A stretch of DNA of 64,000 bases from an uncultured Verrucomicrobia subdivision 3 bacterium (GTDB taxonomy: Bacteria > Verrucomicrobiota > Verrucomicrobiia > Limisphaerales > UBA11358), in the NCBI GenBank assembly GCA_903872345.1, contig CAIQKM010000187.1, forward strand, positions 62,001 to 126,000. The letters run 5' to 3'. Shown here piece by piece: positions 53,010-60,791 of this stretch (within the stretch, counting starts at the first letter, position 1; the number at the start of each line of letters is the position of its first letter). The notes beneath the pieces were generated by a model. It was not told the origin of the DNA. It saw only the letters and a list, made by a program, of their open reading frames with translations, and ran no database searches. The translations under genes were made by a program, and so were the position numbers.

Positions 53010-54764
53010 ATGCTGAAGACGCTTAAATTTTGGCTGGCAATCCAGTTTGTGGCCTGGGAACTCCTGGCGCATGCGAACGACTTTTCCGCCACCAATTCTC
53101 CCGCCGCGCGGTTCCAAAGCACCGAAAAAGTCCGCGCCGAATGCCTGGCTGGCCGCCGGATGATCTGCGGAAAAATCCTGCGCGTGCTGCCGGACGGGCT
53201 CATCGTCGAAAGCGGCTACCCGGATTTGCTGCGGTCGCCGCTGACCGATTCCTGGCTCGTGTCCGGCACGGTTGCCGTCCGGCCCGCGCCCAATTTGATT
53301 GAGAGCCAGGAGCCTGGAGCCGTATGTGTCGGCACCGTGTTTCTGACCGACCTGCCCAAGGCCCGGGGCAAAAAGCCGAAGCCGTACGACTATGTGATTC
53401 TGCTCTCGTATCCGGCCGGGGAAACGACTTATACCTCCGTCGGCACGCTGCAAAAGAGCGGTCGCCGTTTTACCGGCACACTCGCGGCCGCCGTCGGGTT
53501 CCGGGTGGCCCAAGCGCGCTGGACGGACGTGCCGTTGCATCTGCCGCCTACAGCAACCGGCCCCATCCCGAAGTTGCTGTCCCAAACCGGTGCATTTTGC
53601 GATGTCACCAATCTCATACCATCGCGGTTTCTGGTGCCCTATGATTTGAACGTTCCCTTCTGGTCGGACGGCGCGGACAAACAACGCTGGGCCTGCGTGC
53701 CGCCGGGCGAAATCATTCATTTTACACCCACCGGCGAATGGATGTTTCCGCCGGGCACCATCTTCGTAAAACATTTTGAAATCGCCACCAACGCCGCCCA
53801 TCCCGCCGCCCGCCGCCGCCTGGAAACCCGGTTGCTCGTGTGTGATGCCGCCGGCGGCGTCTATGGCGTCACCTACAAATGGCGGGCTGACAACAGCGAT
53901 GCCGACTTGCTGGAGACCAACCTTGCCGAAGCGATCAACATCAAAACCGCCGCCGGGTGGCGGCCGCAACCGTGGTATTACCCCAGCCGCGCCGATTGCC
54001 AGACCTGTCATACGCCGAATGCCGGGTTCGTCCTAGGGGTAAAGACCCGGCAGTTGAATCGGGACTTCAAATACCCGGATGGCCAGGTGGAAAATGAGCT
54101 CGTCGACTGGGACCGGCGGGGCCTGCTTGATGCGGAAATTTCCCCCGCCAGCATCAAACTATTCCCCCGACTCGCGCGCGCCGACGACCCGTCACGCAGT
54201 CTGGCCGACCGCGCGCGCTCGTATCTGGACGCGAATTGCGCGAATTGCCACCGGCCGGAAGGCACCGTGGCTGGTTTTGACGCCCGCTACGACACGCCCC
54301 TGGCCAAACAAAACATCGTCGACGGCCATGTGCTCATTGACCAGCGGATTGACGGCGCGCGCGTGGTGGCGCCCAACGATGTCTGGCGCTCGATTCTGCT
54401 GATGCGCGTGAACACGTCCGACGGCTACGCGATGCCGCCGCTGGCACGCAACACGATTGACACCGCCGGCGCGGCCTTGTTGCGCGCCTGGATCACCAGC
54501 CTGCCTGGGCCGCACGTGCTGCCACCGCCGGAGATTTCGCCGCCCGGCGGGCATTTTTCCAAGGCGGTTGCCGTTCGCCTGAAAAGCGAACCGGGGGCAA
54601 AGATTTATTACACGCTGGATGGCACTGTGCCGACCACGGAGGACCTGCTTTATCACCAGCCGTTCACCCTGAAAAAGCCGACCATTGTCCGCGCCAACGC
54701 CTTCAAGGAAGGTGCCACCCGGAGCATCACGGCCAAGGAATTCTTCCTGTTCCGCCAGCCTTGA
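53010..54764 (+). CDS. Exported di-heme c-type cytochrome module with chitobiase-type C-terminus
   Basis: This 584-residue protein has a signal peptide (MLKTLKFWLAIQFVAWELLAHA). The N-terminal region (about 28-190) is specific to this protein. Residues about 195-500 are paralogous to the heme module of the 1793-residue protein: both have [19 protein letters not shown], PWYYPSxADCx[13 protein letters not shown] and MPPLARNxID. Heme motifs are CQTCH (330-334) and CANCH (410-414). A chitobiase-type domain follows (about 505-580; [42 protein letters not shown]). It starts 9 nt after the pseudopilin stop, so the trio is an operon. The electron partner is not in the window. Confidence 0.82.
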   Translation: MLKTLKFWLAIQFVAWELLAHANDFSATNSPAARFQSTEKVRAECLAGRRMICGKILRVLPDGLIVESGYPDLLRSPLTDSWLVSGTVAVRPAPNLIESQEPGAVCVGTVFLTDLPKARGKKPKPYDYVILLSYPAGETTYTSVGTLQKSGRRFTGTLAAAVGFRVAQARWTDVPLHLPPTATGPIPKLLSQTGAFCDVTNLIPSRFLVPYDLNVPFWSDGADKQRWACVPPGEIIHFTPTGEWMFPPGTIFVKHFEIATNAAHPAARRRLETRLLVCDAAGGVYGVTYKWRADNSDADLLETNLAEAINIKTAAGWRPQPWYYPSRADCQTCHTPNAGFVLGVKTRQLNRDFKYPDGQVENELVDWDRRGLLDAEISPASIKLFPRLARADDPSRSLADRARSYLDANCANCHRPEGTVAGFDARYDTPLAKQNIVDGHVLIDQRIDGARVVAPNDVWRSILLMRVNTSDGYAMPPLARNTIDTAGAALLRAWITSLPGPHVLPPPEISPPGGHFSKAVAVRLKSEPGAKIYYTLDGTVPTTEDLLYHQPFTLKKPTIVRANAFKEGATRSITAKEFFLFRQP

Positions 54765-54770
54765 CCAGTC

Positions 54771-55835
54771 TCACTTTGCCCCGGGAATAACCACGACGCC
54801 CCAGGGGCTCCCGGGCGATGGCACGCGGGCGATTTCTTTTTCCGTGGCCAGGTCCACCACCGATACGTCGTCCGACGGGCCATTGGCGGTGAACAGAAAT
54901 TTTCCGTCCGGCGAAAACGCCATGCCCCAAGGCCGTTTGCCCACCGGAATCACATTCAGCAACTCATACGTGTTTGCGTCCAGCACCACGACGGTGCCGG
55001 CGCGGCCGGTGGTGGCATAGACTTTTTTGCCATTCGGCGAGACTTTCACTGTCATCGGCCGCGAGCCTTTGGGCAGGGTGATGACTTTGACCACGCTTTG
55101 GTTGGCCGTGTCCACGACGTTTAGTTCGCCCACGGATTCCGAGGGAATGAACGCACGCGAACCGTCCGGCAAAAAGGCCACGCTGCGCGGGCGCGGATGC
55201 ACCGAAATATGCGCGAAAACTTTATATGATTGGGAGTCAATGGCATAAACATCACCAGCCGTTTCGCAGGTCACATAGAAGAATTTTTCGTCCGGACTCA
55301 GGCCCACCCCTTCCGGCTCGCGGCTGACCGGGACAAACGTGATGGGTTCGCCGTTGGTGGCGTTCAGGATGGTGGCCACGCCGACATCTTCGTTCGCTAT
55401 GTAGATGCGCGAGCCATCGGCGTTCAGGATGAAATTCTCCGGATCGGATCCGGCGGCAAACTTGCGGAGCAGTTTTTTTTGCGCCACATCCACCAGGCCG
55501 ATGCCGTCGGCGGTTTTATCGGCCTTGACCAGATCGTCGTCGTCCCCGGCATTCTTTTTAAGGAGAGGATTCCCGTGCGCATCCAGTTGCGGTGGCGGCT
55601 CAATCGGGGTGCCGCTCAAGGCAACGTAGACGGTCTGGCCGTCCGGACTCACCCGGATGCCACGCGGTCGTTTGCCCACCGGGATATGGGTCACCACCCG
55701 ATAATCCGCGCCGCTGATGACGGTAAGGTCGCCGACTTTTTCGTTGGAAACAAAAACCTGATAGTCTCCCGCCGTCGCCCAACCGGCCAATAGGAGCGAT
55801 AAACAAATCATCCGCAGCGGCATAATGGTTTTCAT
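54771..55835 (-). CDS. Exported YVTN-family beta-propeller protein
   Basis: The ATG at 55835 gives 354 residues with a signal peptide (MKTIMPLRMICLSLLLAGWATAG). The mature part is a seven-bladed propeller of YVTN-type repeats, seen as HIPVGKRPRGIRVSPDGQTVYVALSG, NFILNADGSRIYIANEDVGVATIL, EPEGVGLSPDEKFFYVTCETAGDVYAID, RPRSVAFLPDGSRAFIPSESVGELNVVD and NVIPVGKRPWGMAFSPDGKFLFTANGPSDDVSVVD. Its function is unknown; such proteins are often found with cytochrome or PQQ systems. It converges on the heme gene (stops 6 bp apart) and is divergent from leuA. Confidence 0.87.
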   Translation of the reverse strand: MKTIMPLRMICLSLLLAGWATAGDYQVFVSNEKVGDLTVISGADYRVVTHIPVGKRPRGIRVSPDGQTVYVALSGTPIEPPPQLDAHGNPLLKKNAGDDDDLVKADKTADGIGLVDVAQKKLLRKFAAGSDPENFILNADGSRIYIANEDVGVATILNATNGEPITFVPVSREPEGVGLSPDEKFFYVTCETAGDVYAIDSQSYKVFAHISVHPRPRSVAFLPDGSRAFIPSESVGELNVVDTANQSVVKVITLPKGSRPMTVKVSPNGKKVYATTGRAGTVVVLDANTYELLNVIPVGKRPWGMAFSPDGKFLFTANGPSDDVSVVDLATEKEIARVPSPGSPWGVVVIPGAK

Positions 55836-55909
55836 GAGTTTTACTTTAACGGGCGGCAATAAAGAATACGATTTCAATTTCGTGCTGACTGCAAATGCAG
55901 AATTTTCAT

Positions 55910-55937
55910 TTGACTGCCGGGGCCGGAGCCTTATCTT
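55910..55937 (+). promoter_or_regulatory. Promoter of the leuA leader
   Basis: TTGACT (55910-55915) and TATCTT (55932-55937) are 16 nt apart. Transcription would begin at about 55944, exactly at the GTG of the leader peptide. Confidence 0.5.
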
Positions 55938-55943
55938 GTCCCT

Positions 55944-56009
55944 GTGAATCGCAATCTGAACCTGCTGCTTGTGAACGCGCTGCTTACCGGCGCGGCAGCC
56001 GGGTGTTGA
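55944..56009 (+). CDS. leuL: Leucine-rich leader peptide of leuA (attenuation)
   Basis: A 21-codon frame from GTG 55944 to TGA 56007-56009 encodes a peptide containing NLNLLLVNALLTG. Six of 21 residues are Leu, with three consecutive Leu codons (CTG CTG CTT, 55062+900 to 55970, i.e. 55962-55970) and two more at 55980-55985; Val also occurs. It is followed by alternative pairings: GTGAAC (55971-55976) can pair with GTTCAC (56012-56017), and CCGGC...GCCGG lies in between. An intrinsic terminator comes next at 56031-56059, then leuA. This is the arrangement of a classical leucine attenuator: ribosome stalling at Leu codons would alter leader folding. Confidence 0.8.
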   Translation: MNRNLNLLLVNALLTGAAAGC

Positions 56010-56030
56010 TTGTTCACGAACTTTATCAAA

Positions 56031-56059
56031 CCCACTGCCGGCCCGGCGGTGGGTTTTTT
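56031..56059 (+). terminator. Attenuator terminator upstream of leuA
   Basis: CCCACTGC (56031-56038) pairs with GCGGTGGG (56046-56053, one G-T pair) over CGGCCCG, followed by six T (56054-56059). It lies between the leader-peptide stop and the leuA ATG, with no other gene to end, so conditional termination is the best explanation. Confidence 0.82.
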
Positions 56060-56105
56060 GTTTATCCCAGACCGCCGGACGGCAATAATACGAAAGCCAT
56101 AGATC

Positions 56106-57758
56106 ATGCAAAAAGACCCGTCAAAGAAATATCGTGCGTATCCGCCGGTGGTCCTCCCCGACCGCCAGTGGCCCAACCGTGTCCTCACCGCCGCGCCGCG
56201 CTGGTGCAGCGTGGATTTGCGCGACGGCAACCAGGCCCTCGCCGTGCCCATGAACGTCTCCCAGAAACTGGAGCTGTTCCAGACGCTCGTCAAAATCGGG
56301 TTCAAGGAGATCGAGGTCGGCTTTCCCTCGGCGTCCAACACGGAATTCACCTTCAACCGCCGCCTCATCGAGGAGAAACGCGCGCCGGATGACGTGTGGC
56401 TCCAGGTCTTGGTGCAGGCCCGCGAGGATTTGATCGAACGCACGGTGGAATCGCTGATCGGCGCCAAGCGCGTGATCATCCACATGTACAATTCCACCTC
56501 GCCCGCCCAGCGCCGCGTGGTGTTCGGCAAGTCCAAGGACGAGATCAAGGCCATTGCCGTGAATGGAGCGCGCATGATCAAGGAGCGTCTCCACCGGCTC
56601 AAGGGCACGGAAATCATGCTCCAATATTCGCCGGAAAGTTTCAGCGCCACGGAAGTGGAGTACGCCAGGGAAATTTCCGAGGCGGTCATGGATGTCTGGC
56701 AGCCCACGCCGGAGCACAAAATGATTTTGAACCTTCCGGACACCGTCGAGGTCGCCATGCCCAACGTCTATGCCGACCAGATCGAATGGATGTGCCGGAA
56801 CATCAAAAACCGCGACTCGCTCATCATCAGCTTGCACACCCACAACGACCGTTATACCGGCGTGGCGGCCACGGAACTCGGCTTGCTCGCCGGCGCGGAC
56901 CGCGTGGAAGGCACGCTCTTCGGCAACGGCGAACGCACCGGCAACCTGGACGTCGTAACCGTGGCCTTGAATTTGTTCATGCACGGCATCGACCCGAAGC
57001 TCGACTTCTCGAAACTCAGTTCCATCGTCGAGGTGTACGAACGTTGTACCGGCATGACGGTGCCGGCGCGCCAGCCGTATGCGGGCGAATTGGTGTTTAC
57101 CGCCTTCAGCGGTTCGCATCAGGACGCCATCAAGAAAGGTCTGGCCGAGTGGGAAGGCGGCTCGCGCACCCATTGGGATGTGCCGTATCTCACGATTGAC
57201 CCGGCGGACATCGGCCGCGAATACCGCGAAGTGATCCGCGTGAACTCGCAGTCCGGCAAAGGCGGCGTCGCTTACCTGCTCGAAAGCGAATTCGGCATTG
57301 AATTGCCCAAAGACATGCAGCGCGAGTTCGGCCCCATCGCCAACGACGCCGTGGACAAGCTCGGCCGCGAAGTCAGCGGCGCGGAGCTCAAGGCCATGTT
57401 CTGGCAGGAATATGTGGAGCGCGATGCCCCGTGGAAACTCGGCACTTTCCGGACCACGAGCGACAATGGCAAAGTGTCGTGTGAGGCCACCTTGCTCCGG
57501 AATGGCGAACTGGTCACCATCGCCGGCCATGGCAATGGTCCGCTGGCCGCGCTGGTTCATGGCTTGGGAACGACCGGAACACACTTTGAGATCACCGGTT
57601 ACAGCGAGCACGCGTTAAGCGCCGGCGAAACCGCCGCCGCCATTGCGTACATCCAGATCAAGACCGCCGACGGCAAGTCCCGCTGGGGCGCCGCCGTGGA
57701 TACGAATATTGAGCTGGCGTCGGTCAAAGCGGTGTTGAGCGCGCTCAACCGGCTGTAA
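56106..57758 (+). CDS. leuA: 2-isopropylmalate synthase (type 2, yeast/actinobacterial-like)
   Basis: This 550-residue enzyme condenses 2-oxoisovalerate with acetyl-CoA in leucine synthesis. The catalytic TIM barrel (about 25-320) shows RWCSVDLRDGNQALAVPM, FKEIEVGFPSAS, and the metal-binding HTHNDRYTGVAATELGLLAGADRVEGTLFGNGERTGN. The subdomain and C-terminal regulatory LeuA_dimer domain follow (about 415-550; ITGYSEHALSAGETAAAIAYIQIKTADGKSRWGAAVDTNIELAS), which carries leucine feedback. Length and the APRWCSVDLRDGNQAL signature mark the long LeuA2 type, not the proteobacterial short type. It is preceded by a Leu-rich leader peptide and terminator. Confidence 0.94.
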   Translation: MQKDPSKKYRAYPPVVLPDRQWPNRVLTAAPRWCSVDLRDGNQALAVPMNVSQKLELFQTLVKIGFKEIEVGFPSASNTEFTFNRRLIEEKRAPDDVWLQVLVQAREDLIERTVESLIGAKRVIIHMYNSTSPAQRRVVFGKSKDEIKAIAVNGARMIKERLHRLKGTEIMLQYSPESFSATEVEYAREISEAVMDVWQPTPEHKMILNLPDTVEVAMPNVYADQIEWMCRNIKNRDSLIISLHTHNDRYTGVAATELGLLAGADRVEGTLFGNGERTGNLDVVTVALNLFMHGIDPKLDFSKLSSIVEVYERCTGMTVPARQPYAGELVFTAFSGSHQDAIKKGLAEWEGGSRTHWDVPYLTIDPADIGREYREVIRVNSQSGKGGVAYLLESEFGIELPKDMQREFGPIANDAVDKLGREVSGAELKAMFWQEYVERDAPWKLGTFRTTSDNGKVSCEATLLRNGELVTIAGHGNGPLAALVHGLGTTGTHFEITGYSEHALSAGETAAAIAYIQIKTADGKSRWGAAVDTNIELASVKAVLSALNRL

Positions 57759-57836
57759 TTCCAACCGGTGGCGGCGGGCGCTCCTACTCGCCGCCATCCG
57801 GTCGTCAATTCGGACGATGAGCCCTGTGCGTTGGGA

Positions 57837-58370
57837 TTACCGGCGGGATGAACCGAAGAAGTGACTGACAATTTTGCGCGGCGAACAAACTATCAGCTTG
57901 GCCACATCGCACCTTTCCAGCACTTCGCCCAACAACTGCTGGTCGATGTCCTTGATATGGCTGTCATTGCTGATCAATAACGTCGCGTTTGCCAGCGCGG
58001 ACTCCGCGATGACAAACGAGTCATGCACTTCCTCCTCGGGAACCAGCCCCTTGGCCCGGATTTTCCGGGCGGTCTCCTCAACTATTCCATGCCCCACCGG
58101 AACACAGTTGATCGGTTGAAATCCCCACTTGCCGCGAATGCCAATCAAAGCTTTATATGCCAGTTCTTGGGCAAGCTTGGTTTCCCCCTCATGGTAAATC
58201 GTTGCGAGCTCCTGAATAACTGTCGGCGGAACAATAATTACGGATTTTGGGAGCTTTTTACGAATGGTAGCAAGGCAATCGAGAACCGTCTCGTTCCCGT
58301 CAGCCAAATCCATCAATACGTTGGTGTCAACCGCGAGTAACGCCGGATTTGGGACGATTGGTTTCGCCAT
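57837..58370 (-). CDS. PIN-domain protein (VapC-like toxin candidate)
   Basis: ATG 58370 yields 177 residues: MAKPIVPNPALLAVDTNVLMDLADG contains the first PIN acid (AVDTNVLMDL), followed by PPTVIQELATIYHEGE (conserved Glu), EEEVHDSFVIAESALA (Asp) and LLISNDSHI (Asp). This four-acid set is consistent with Mg-dependent RNase activity. The frame upstream to 58454 is open but overlaps the small gene entirely. The start overlaps the 3' part of a 56-residue basic protein gene in another frame, the layout of a toxin-antitoxin pair. Confidence 0.8.
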   Translation of the reverse strand: MAKPIVPNPALLAVDTNVLMDLADGNETVLDCLATIRKKLPKSVIIVPPTVIQELATIYHEGETKLAQELAYKALIGIRGKWGFQPINCVPVGHGIVEETARKIRAKGLVPEEEVHDSFVIAESALANATLLISNDSHIKDIDQQLLGEVLERCDVAKLIVCSPRKIVSHFFGSSRR

Positions 58371-58497
58371 AAATAATGGCCATGCCTTGTTCCAACAGGG
58401 AGTCCCGCTTGCGATCCGAAAACTTGTTCGCCTTCGCCCGGGCCTTTTCGGCAATGACGGTTCCGCGAGACTTCTCGGTTTGTGCGGCAGCTTTCAT
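58327..58497 (-). CDS. Small basic protein, antitoxin candidate for the PIN protein
   Basis: A 56-codon frame (ATG 58497, TGA 58329-58327) encodes MKAAAQTEKSRGTVIAEKAR followed by a helix-forming, Lys/Arg-rich stretch and LLEQGMAIIYGETNRPKSGV. It overlaps the PIN gene start by 44 bp. The size, charge and position fit a VapB-like or similar antitoxin, though no AbrB or RHH motif can be seen. Tandem 14-bp repeats at 58555-58582 upstream could be the operator. Confidence 0.5.
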   Translation of the reverse strand: MKAAAQTEKSRGTVIAEKARAKANKFSDRKRDSLLEQGMAIIYGETNRPKSGVTRG

Positions 58498-58554
58498 AAA
58501 TACTTTTGTTTAATGCAACCGCAACCACTTGCGGCTGACCCAAGAATATTCCCA

Positions 58555-58582
58555 CGTAACCGCAAAATCGCAACCGCAAAAT
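58555..58582. repeat. Tandem 14-bp direct repeat upstream of the PIN pair
   Basis: CGTAACCGCAAAAT (58555-58568) is followed immediately by CGCAACCGCAAAAT (58569-58582). A related GCAACCGCAACC is at about 58515-58526. It lies between the divergent toxin-antitoxin-like pair and the cytochrome lipoprotein gene and may be an operator for either. Confidence 0.6.
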
Positions 58583-58599
58583 CATGGGGGGAACGCCAC

Positions 58600-58629
58600 T
58601 TGACGAACCCGCCGTCACCGGCGGATAAT
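58600..58629 (+). promoter_or_regulatory. Promoter of the first DUF1573-cytochrome gene
   Basis: TTGACG (58600-58605) and GATAAT (58624-58629) are 18 nt apart; the GTG start codon follows after 7 nt. TGGGGGGAACGCCACTTGACGAA here resembles the matching region of the paralogue (59755-59777). Confidence 0.55.
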
Positions 58630-58636
58630 CCGGCGC

Positions 58637-59551
58637 GTGAATCTCCGTGTATTGCTGACTGGTGGTGCGGTGGCGGCGCTCATAGTGCTCGCCGCCGCCT
58701 GTGCCCACCAACCAAAGGTGACCGTTGTTACATCGTCATTGCCGGCGACGCCAACCGTGACACCAACACCGGCAATGGCAGCCCCGGCACCCGGCAGTCT
58801 TACGCTGGTTACTTCGCCGACCGTTTATGCGCCGGATATGACCCACGCCCGTGATCCGTTGCCCGACAGCGTGCTCTTTTGGGATGCGGCCATGAAGACG
58901 ATGGACGCCTCTAATAATCAGGAGCAGGCGCAATTTGTTTTTAACGTTACCAATGTCTCCACCGATCCGGTGACCATTATCAGCGCGCTCCCCTCTTGCC
59001 ATTGCACCCAGGCCGAACTGCCCGCCACGCCTTGGATTCTGCCGCCCGGCGTCGGCGGCCAGATCAAGGTGAGTGTCGATCTGCGCGGCAAGATGGGCAC
59101 ATTATATAAAAGCGTCGCGGTCACCACCGACAAAGGCATGAAAAACCTGGTCGTGGGCATCAATATCCAGCCCGCTCCCGAGCATGTCATGACCGAGGCG
59201 GAACTGGAAAACGGCATTGCCGCTTCCAAAGTGGATCGCCAAGCCGTTTTCAAAGGCGACTGCGCCCAATGCCATAATAAAAATCTCGCCGGCAAGTACG
59301 GACCGCAACTGTTCGCCGTCACCTGCGCCATCTGTCACGAGGCCACGCACCGGGCCAGCATGGTGCCGGACCTGCACCATCTCACCGGTCCGACCGGCGT
59401 GGAATTCTGGCGCGTATGGATCACTTCCGGCAAACCCGGCTCCCTCATGCCGGCGTTCGCCAAAGCCCAGGGCGGCCCGCTGGACGATGTTCAAATCGCC
59501 TCGCTCGCCCAATATTTGAACGCCATCTACCCGCCCACGGTCAATCATTGA
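58637..59551 (+). CDS. Lipoprotein with DUF1573 domain and two CxxCH heme motifs (paralogue 1)
   Basis: GTG start, 304 residues. A lipoprotein signal ends LIVLAAAC with the lipid-bearing Cys at 22, followed by a Pro/Thr/Ala-rich linker. A DUF1573 Ig-like domain (about 88-180) contains FVFNVTNVSTDPVTIISALPSCHCTQAELPATPWILPPGVGG and VAVTTDKGMKNLVVGINI. The C-terminal cytochrome domain (about 200-300) has CAQCH (209-213) and CAICH (230-234), a possible axial Met in PGSLMPAFAKAQGG and the helix QIASLAQYLNAIYP. It is probably a membrane-attached electron carrier facing the periplasm. A near-identical paralogue follows at 59808 after a repeat-filled gap. Confidence 0.87.
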   Translation: MNLRVLLTGGAVAALIVLAAACAHQPKVTVVTSSLPATPTVTPTPAMAAPAPGSLTLVTSPTVYAPDMTHARDPLPDSVLFWDAAMKTMDASNNQEQAQFVFNVTNVSTDPVTIISALPSCHCTQAELPATPWILPPGVGGQIKVSVDLRGKMGTLYKSVAVTTDKGMKNLVVGINIQPAPEHVMTEAELENGIAASKVDRQAVFKGDCAQCHNKNLAGKYGPQLFAVTCAICHEATHRASMVPDLHHLTGPTGVEFWRVWITSGKPGSLMPAFAKAQGGPLDDVQIASLAQYLNAIYPPTVNH

Positions 59552-59579
59552 GCCGGCGGCCGGGCGGATTCAAAATGGC

Positions 59580-59724
59580 GGAGCGCGGCTGTCTCAGCCG
59601 CAGCGTGCCGCCAGACCGGGCCGCGTTGAACTTCTTATGCCCTCGCCGTCCCGCCGACATGCTGCACGCAAACTCCGCCGCCATCTGGCTTGTCCACGCG
59701 CTGCGGCTGAGACAGCCGCGCTCC
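59580..59724. repeat. Large inverted repeat (26-bp perfect arms) between the cytochrome paralogues
   Basis: The left arm (59580-59605) begins GGAGCGCGGCTGTCTCAGCC and the right arm (59699-59724) is its exact reverse complement over 26 bp. Each arm also contains its own palindrome GCGGCTG-TCT-CAGCCGC. The 93-bp interior has no transposase or frame worth naming. This looks like a non-autonomous extragenic element (REP/BIME- or MITE-like). The rest of the gap (59552-59807) contains only the promoter of the next gene. Confidence 0.8.
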
Positions 59725-59769
59725 AGGGGCAAAATGCACCCCGGGAATCGCCAATTGGGGGGATTCACC

Positions 59770-59799
59770 TTGACGAAACCTTTATCCCTAACGGAAAAT
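59770..59799 (+). promoter_or_regulatory. Promoter of the second DUF1573-cytochrome gene
   Basis: TTGACG (59770-59775) and GAAAAT (59794-59799) are 18 nt apart; the ATG at 59808 follows after 8 nt. The spacing and -35 are the same as for the first paralogue. Confidence 0.5.
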
Positions 59800-59807
59800 T
59801 ACTGTTC

Positions 59808-60734
59808 ATGAATTTACGATTTTTGATGGCCGGCGGACTGGCGGGATTGTTGCTGGTGGCCGCCTGCGCGCATAAGCAGCCGGTGAAGCCGGCTACCGCC
59901 GCTCTGCCGGTGGTGGCCAAGCCCGCGCCCGCCCCTGCCCCGGTGATCGCGGCGGCTCCGCCCACGGGGGCGGCGGTTGCCACCACGCCCAGCTATGTGC
60001 CGGATTACAACCATGCCGGCGATCCGCTGCCCGATAACGTCCTCGCCTGGGACGCCCTGTTAAAAAACCAGGATGTGACCAACGGCCTGGACGTTGTGAA
60101 ATTCTCCTTCAGTTTCACCAACATCACCACCGGTCCCGTGACCGTCATTTCCGTCCACCCATCCTGTGGTTGCACCACCGCGGAACTGCCGCCCACGCCC
60201 TGGCTGCTGCCGGCCGGCACGAGTGGCGAGATCAAGCTCAACGTTAACATTCAGGGTAAGATCGGCACGCTGTTCAAATACGTCACCGTCACCACGGATA
60301 AGGGCACCAAGAATCTTAATCTGCGCATCAACATCCTGCCGGAGCCCGTTGTCAAAATGACCGATCCCGACATCGAGAACGGCATCGCCGTCTCCAAGGT
60401 GGACCGCCAAGCCGTTTTCAAAGGCGACTGCGCCTCGTGTCATAATAAAAATCTCAACGGCAAATACGCCCAGCAATTGTTCGCCGCCGCCTGCACCATC
60501 TGCCATGAAGCCGAGCGCCGCGCAACCATGGTGCCGGATCTGCGCCATCTCAAGGTGCCGACCAATCCCGATTTCTGGCGCGTGTGGATCACCTCCGGCA
60601 AGCCCGGTTCCCTCATGCCGGCCTTCGCCAAGGCGCAAGGCGGTCCGCTGGACGACATCCAGATCGCTTCGCTGGCCCAGTATCTGAACGCCATTTACCC
60701 CTCGACCGTGCCGCTCCCGCCGGCGGGAAAGTGA
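59808..60734 (+). CDS. Lipoprotein with DUF1573 domain and two CxxCH heme motifs (paralogue 2)
   Basis: The frame is open from 59637, but ATG 59808 gives a lipoprotein signal (MNLRFLMAGGLAGLLLVAAC, lipid Cys at 20) that aligns with paralogue 1. The 308-residue product has a Pro/Ala linker, DUF1573 (about 90-182; FSFTNITTGPVTVISVHPSCGCTTAELPPTPWLLPAG) and a cytochrome domain with CASCH (208-212) and CTICH (229-233), then VPDLRHLKVPTNPDFWRVWITSGKPGSLMPAFAKAQGGPLDD. C-terminal halves are nearly identical between the copies, while linkers differ. In DUF1573 this copy has the common CGCT, where paralogue 1 has CHCT. Confidence 0.88.
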   Translation: MNLRFLMAGGLAGLLLVAACAHKQPVKPATAALPVVAKPAPAPAPVIAAAPPTGAAVATTPSYVPDYNHAGDPLPDNVLAWDALLKNQDVTNGLDVVKFSFSFTNITTGPVTVISVHPSCGCTTAELPPTPWLLPAGTSGEIKLNVNIQGKIGTLFKYVTVTTDKGTKNLNLRINILPEPVVKMTDPDIENGIAVSKVDRQAVFKGDCASCHNKNLNGKYAQQLFAAACTICHEAERRATMVPDLRHLKVPTNPDFWRVWITSGKPGSLMPAFAKAQGGPLDDIQIASLAQYLNAIYPSTVPLPPAGK

Positions 60735-60755
60735 GGGGTGCGGCTGTAACTTTGC

Positions 60756-60784
60756 TTGCACACCTTTTACCACCGGCGTATGCT
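60756..60784 (+). promoter_or_regulatory. bioB promoter, leaderless
   Basis: TTGCAC (60756-60761) and TATGCT (60779-60784) are separated by 17 nt. The ATG at 60792 is 7 nt past the -10 box, so transcription should begin on or next to the start codon. Confidence 0.55.
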
Positions 60785-60791
60785 GTCAATC

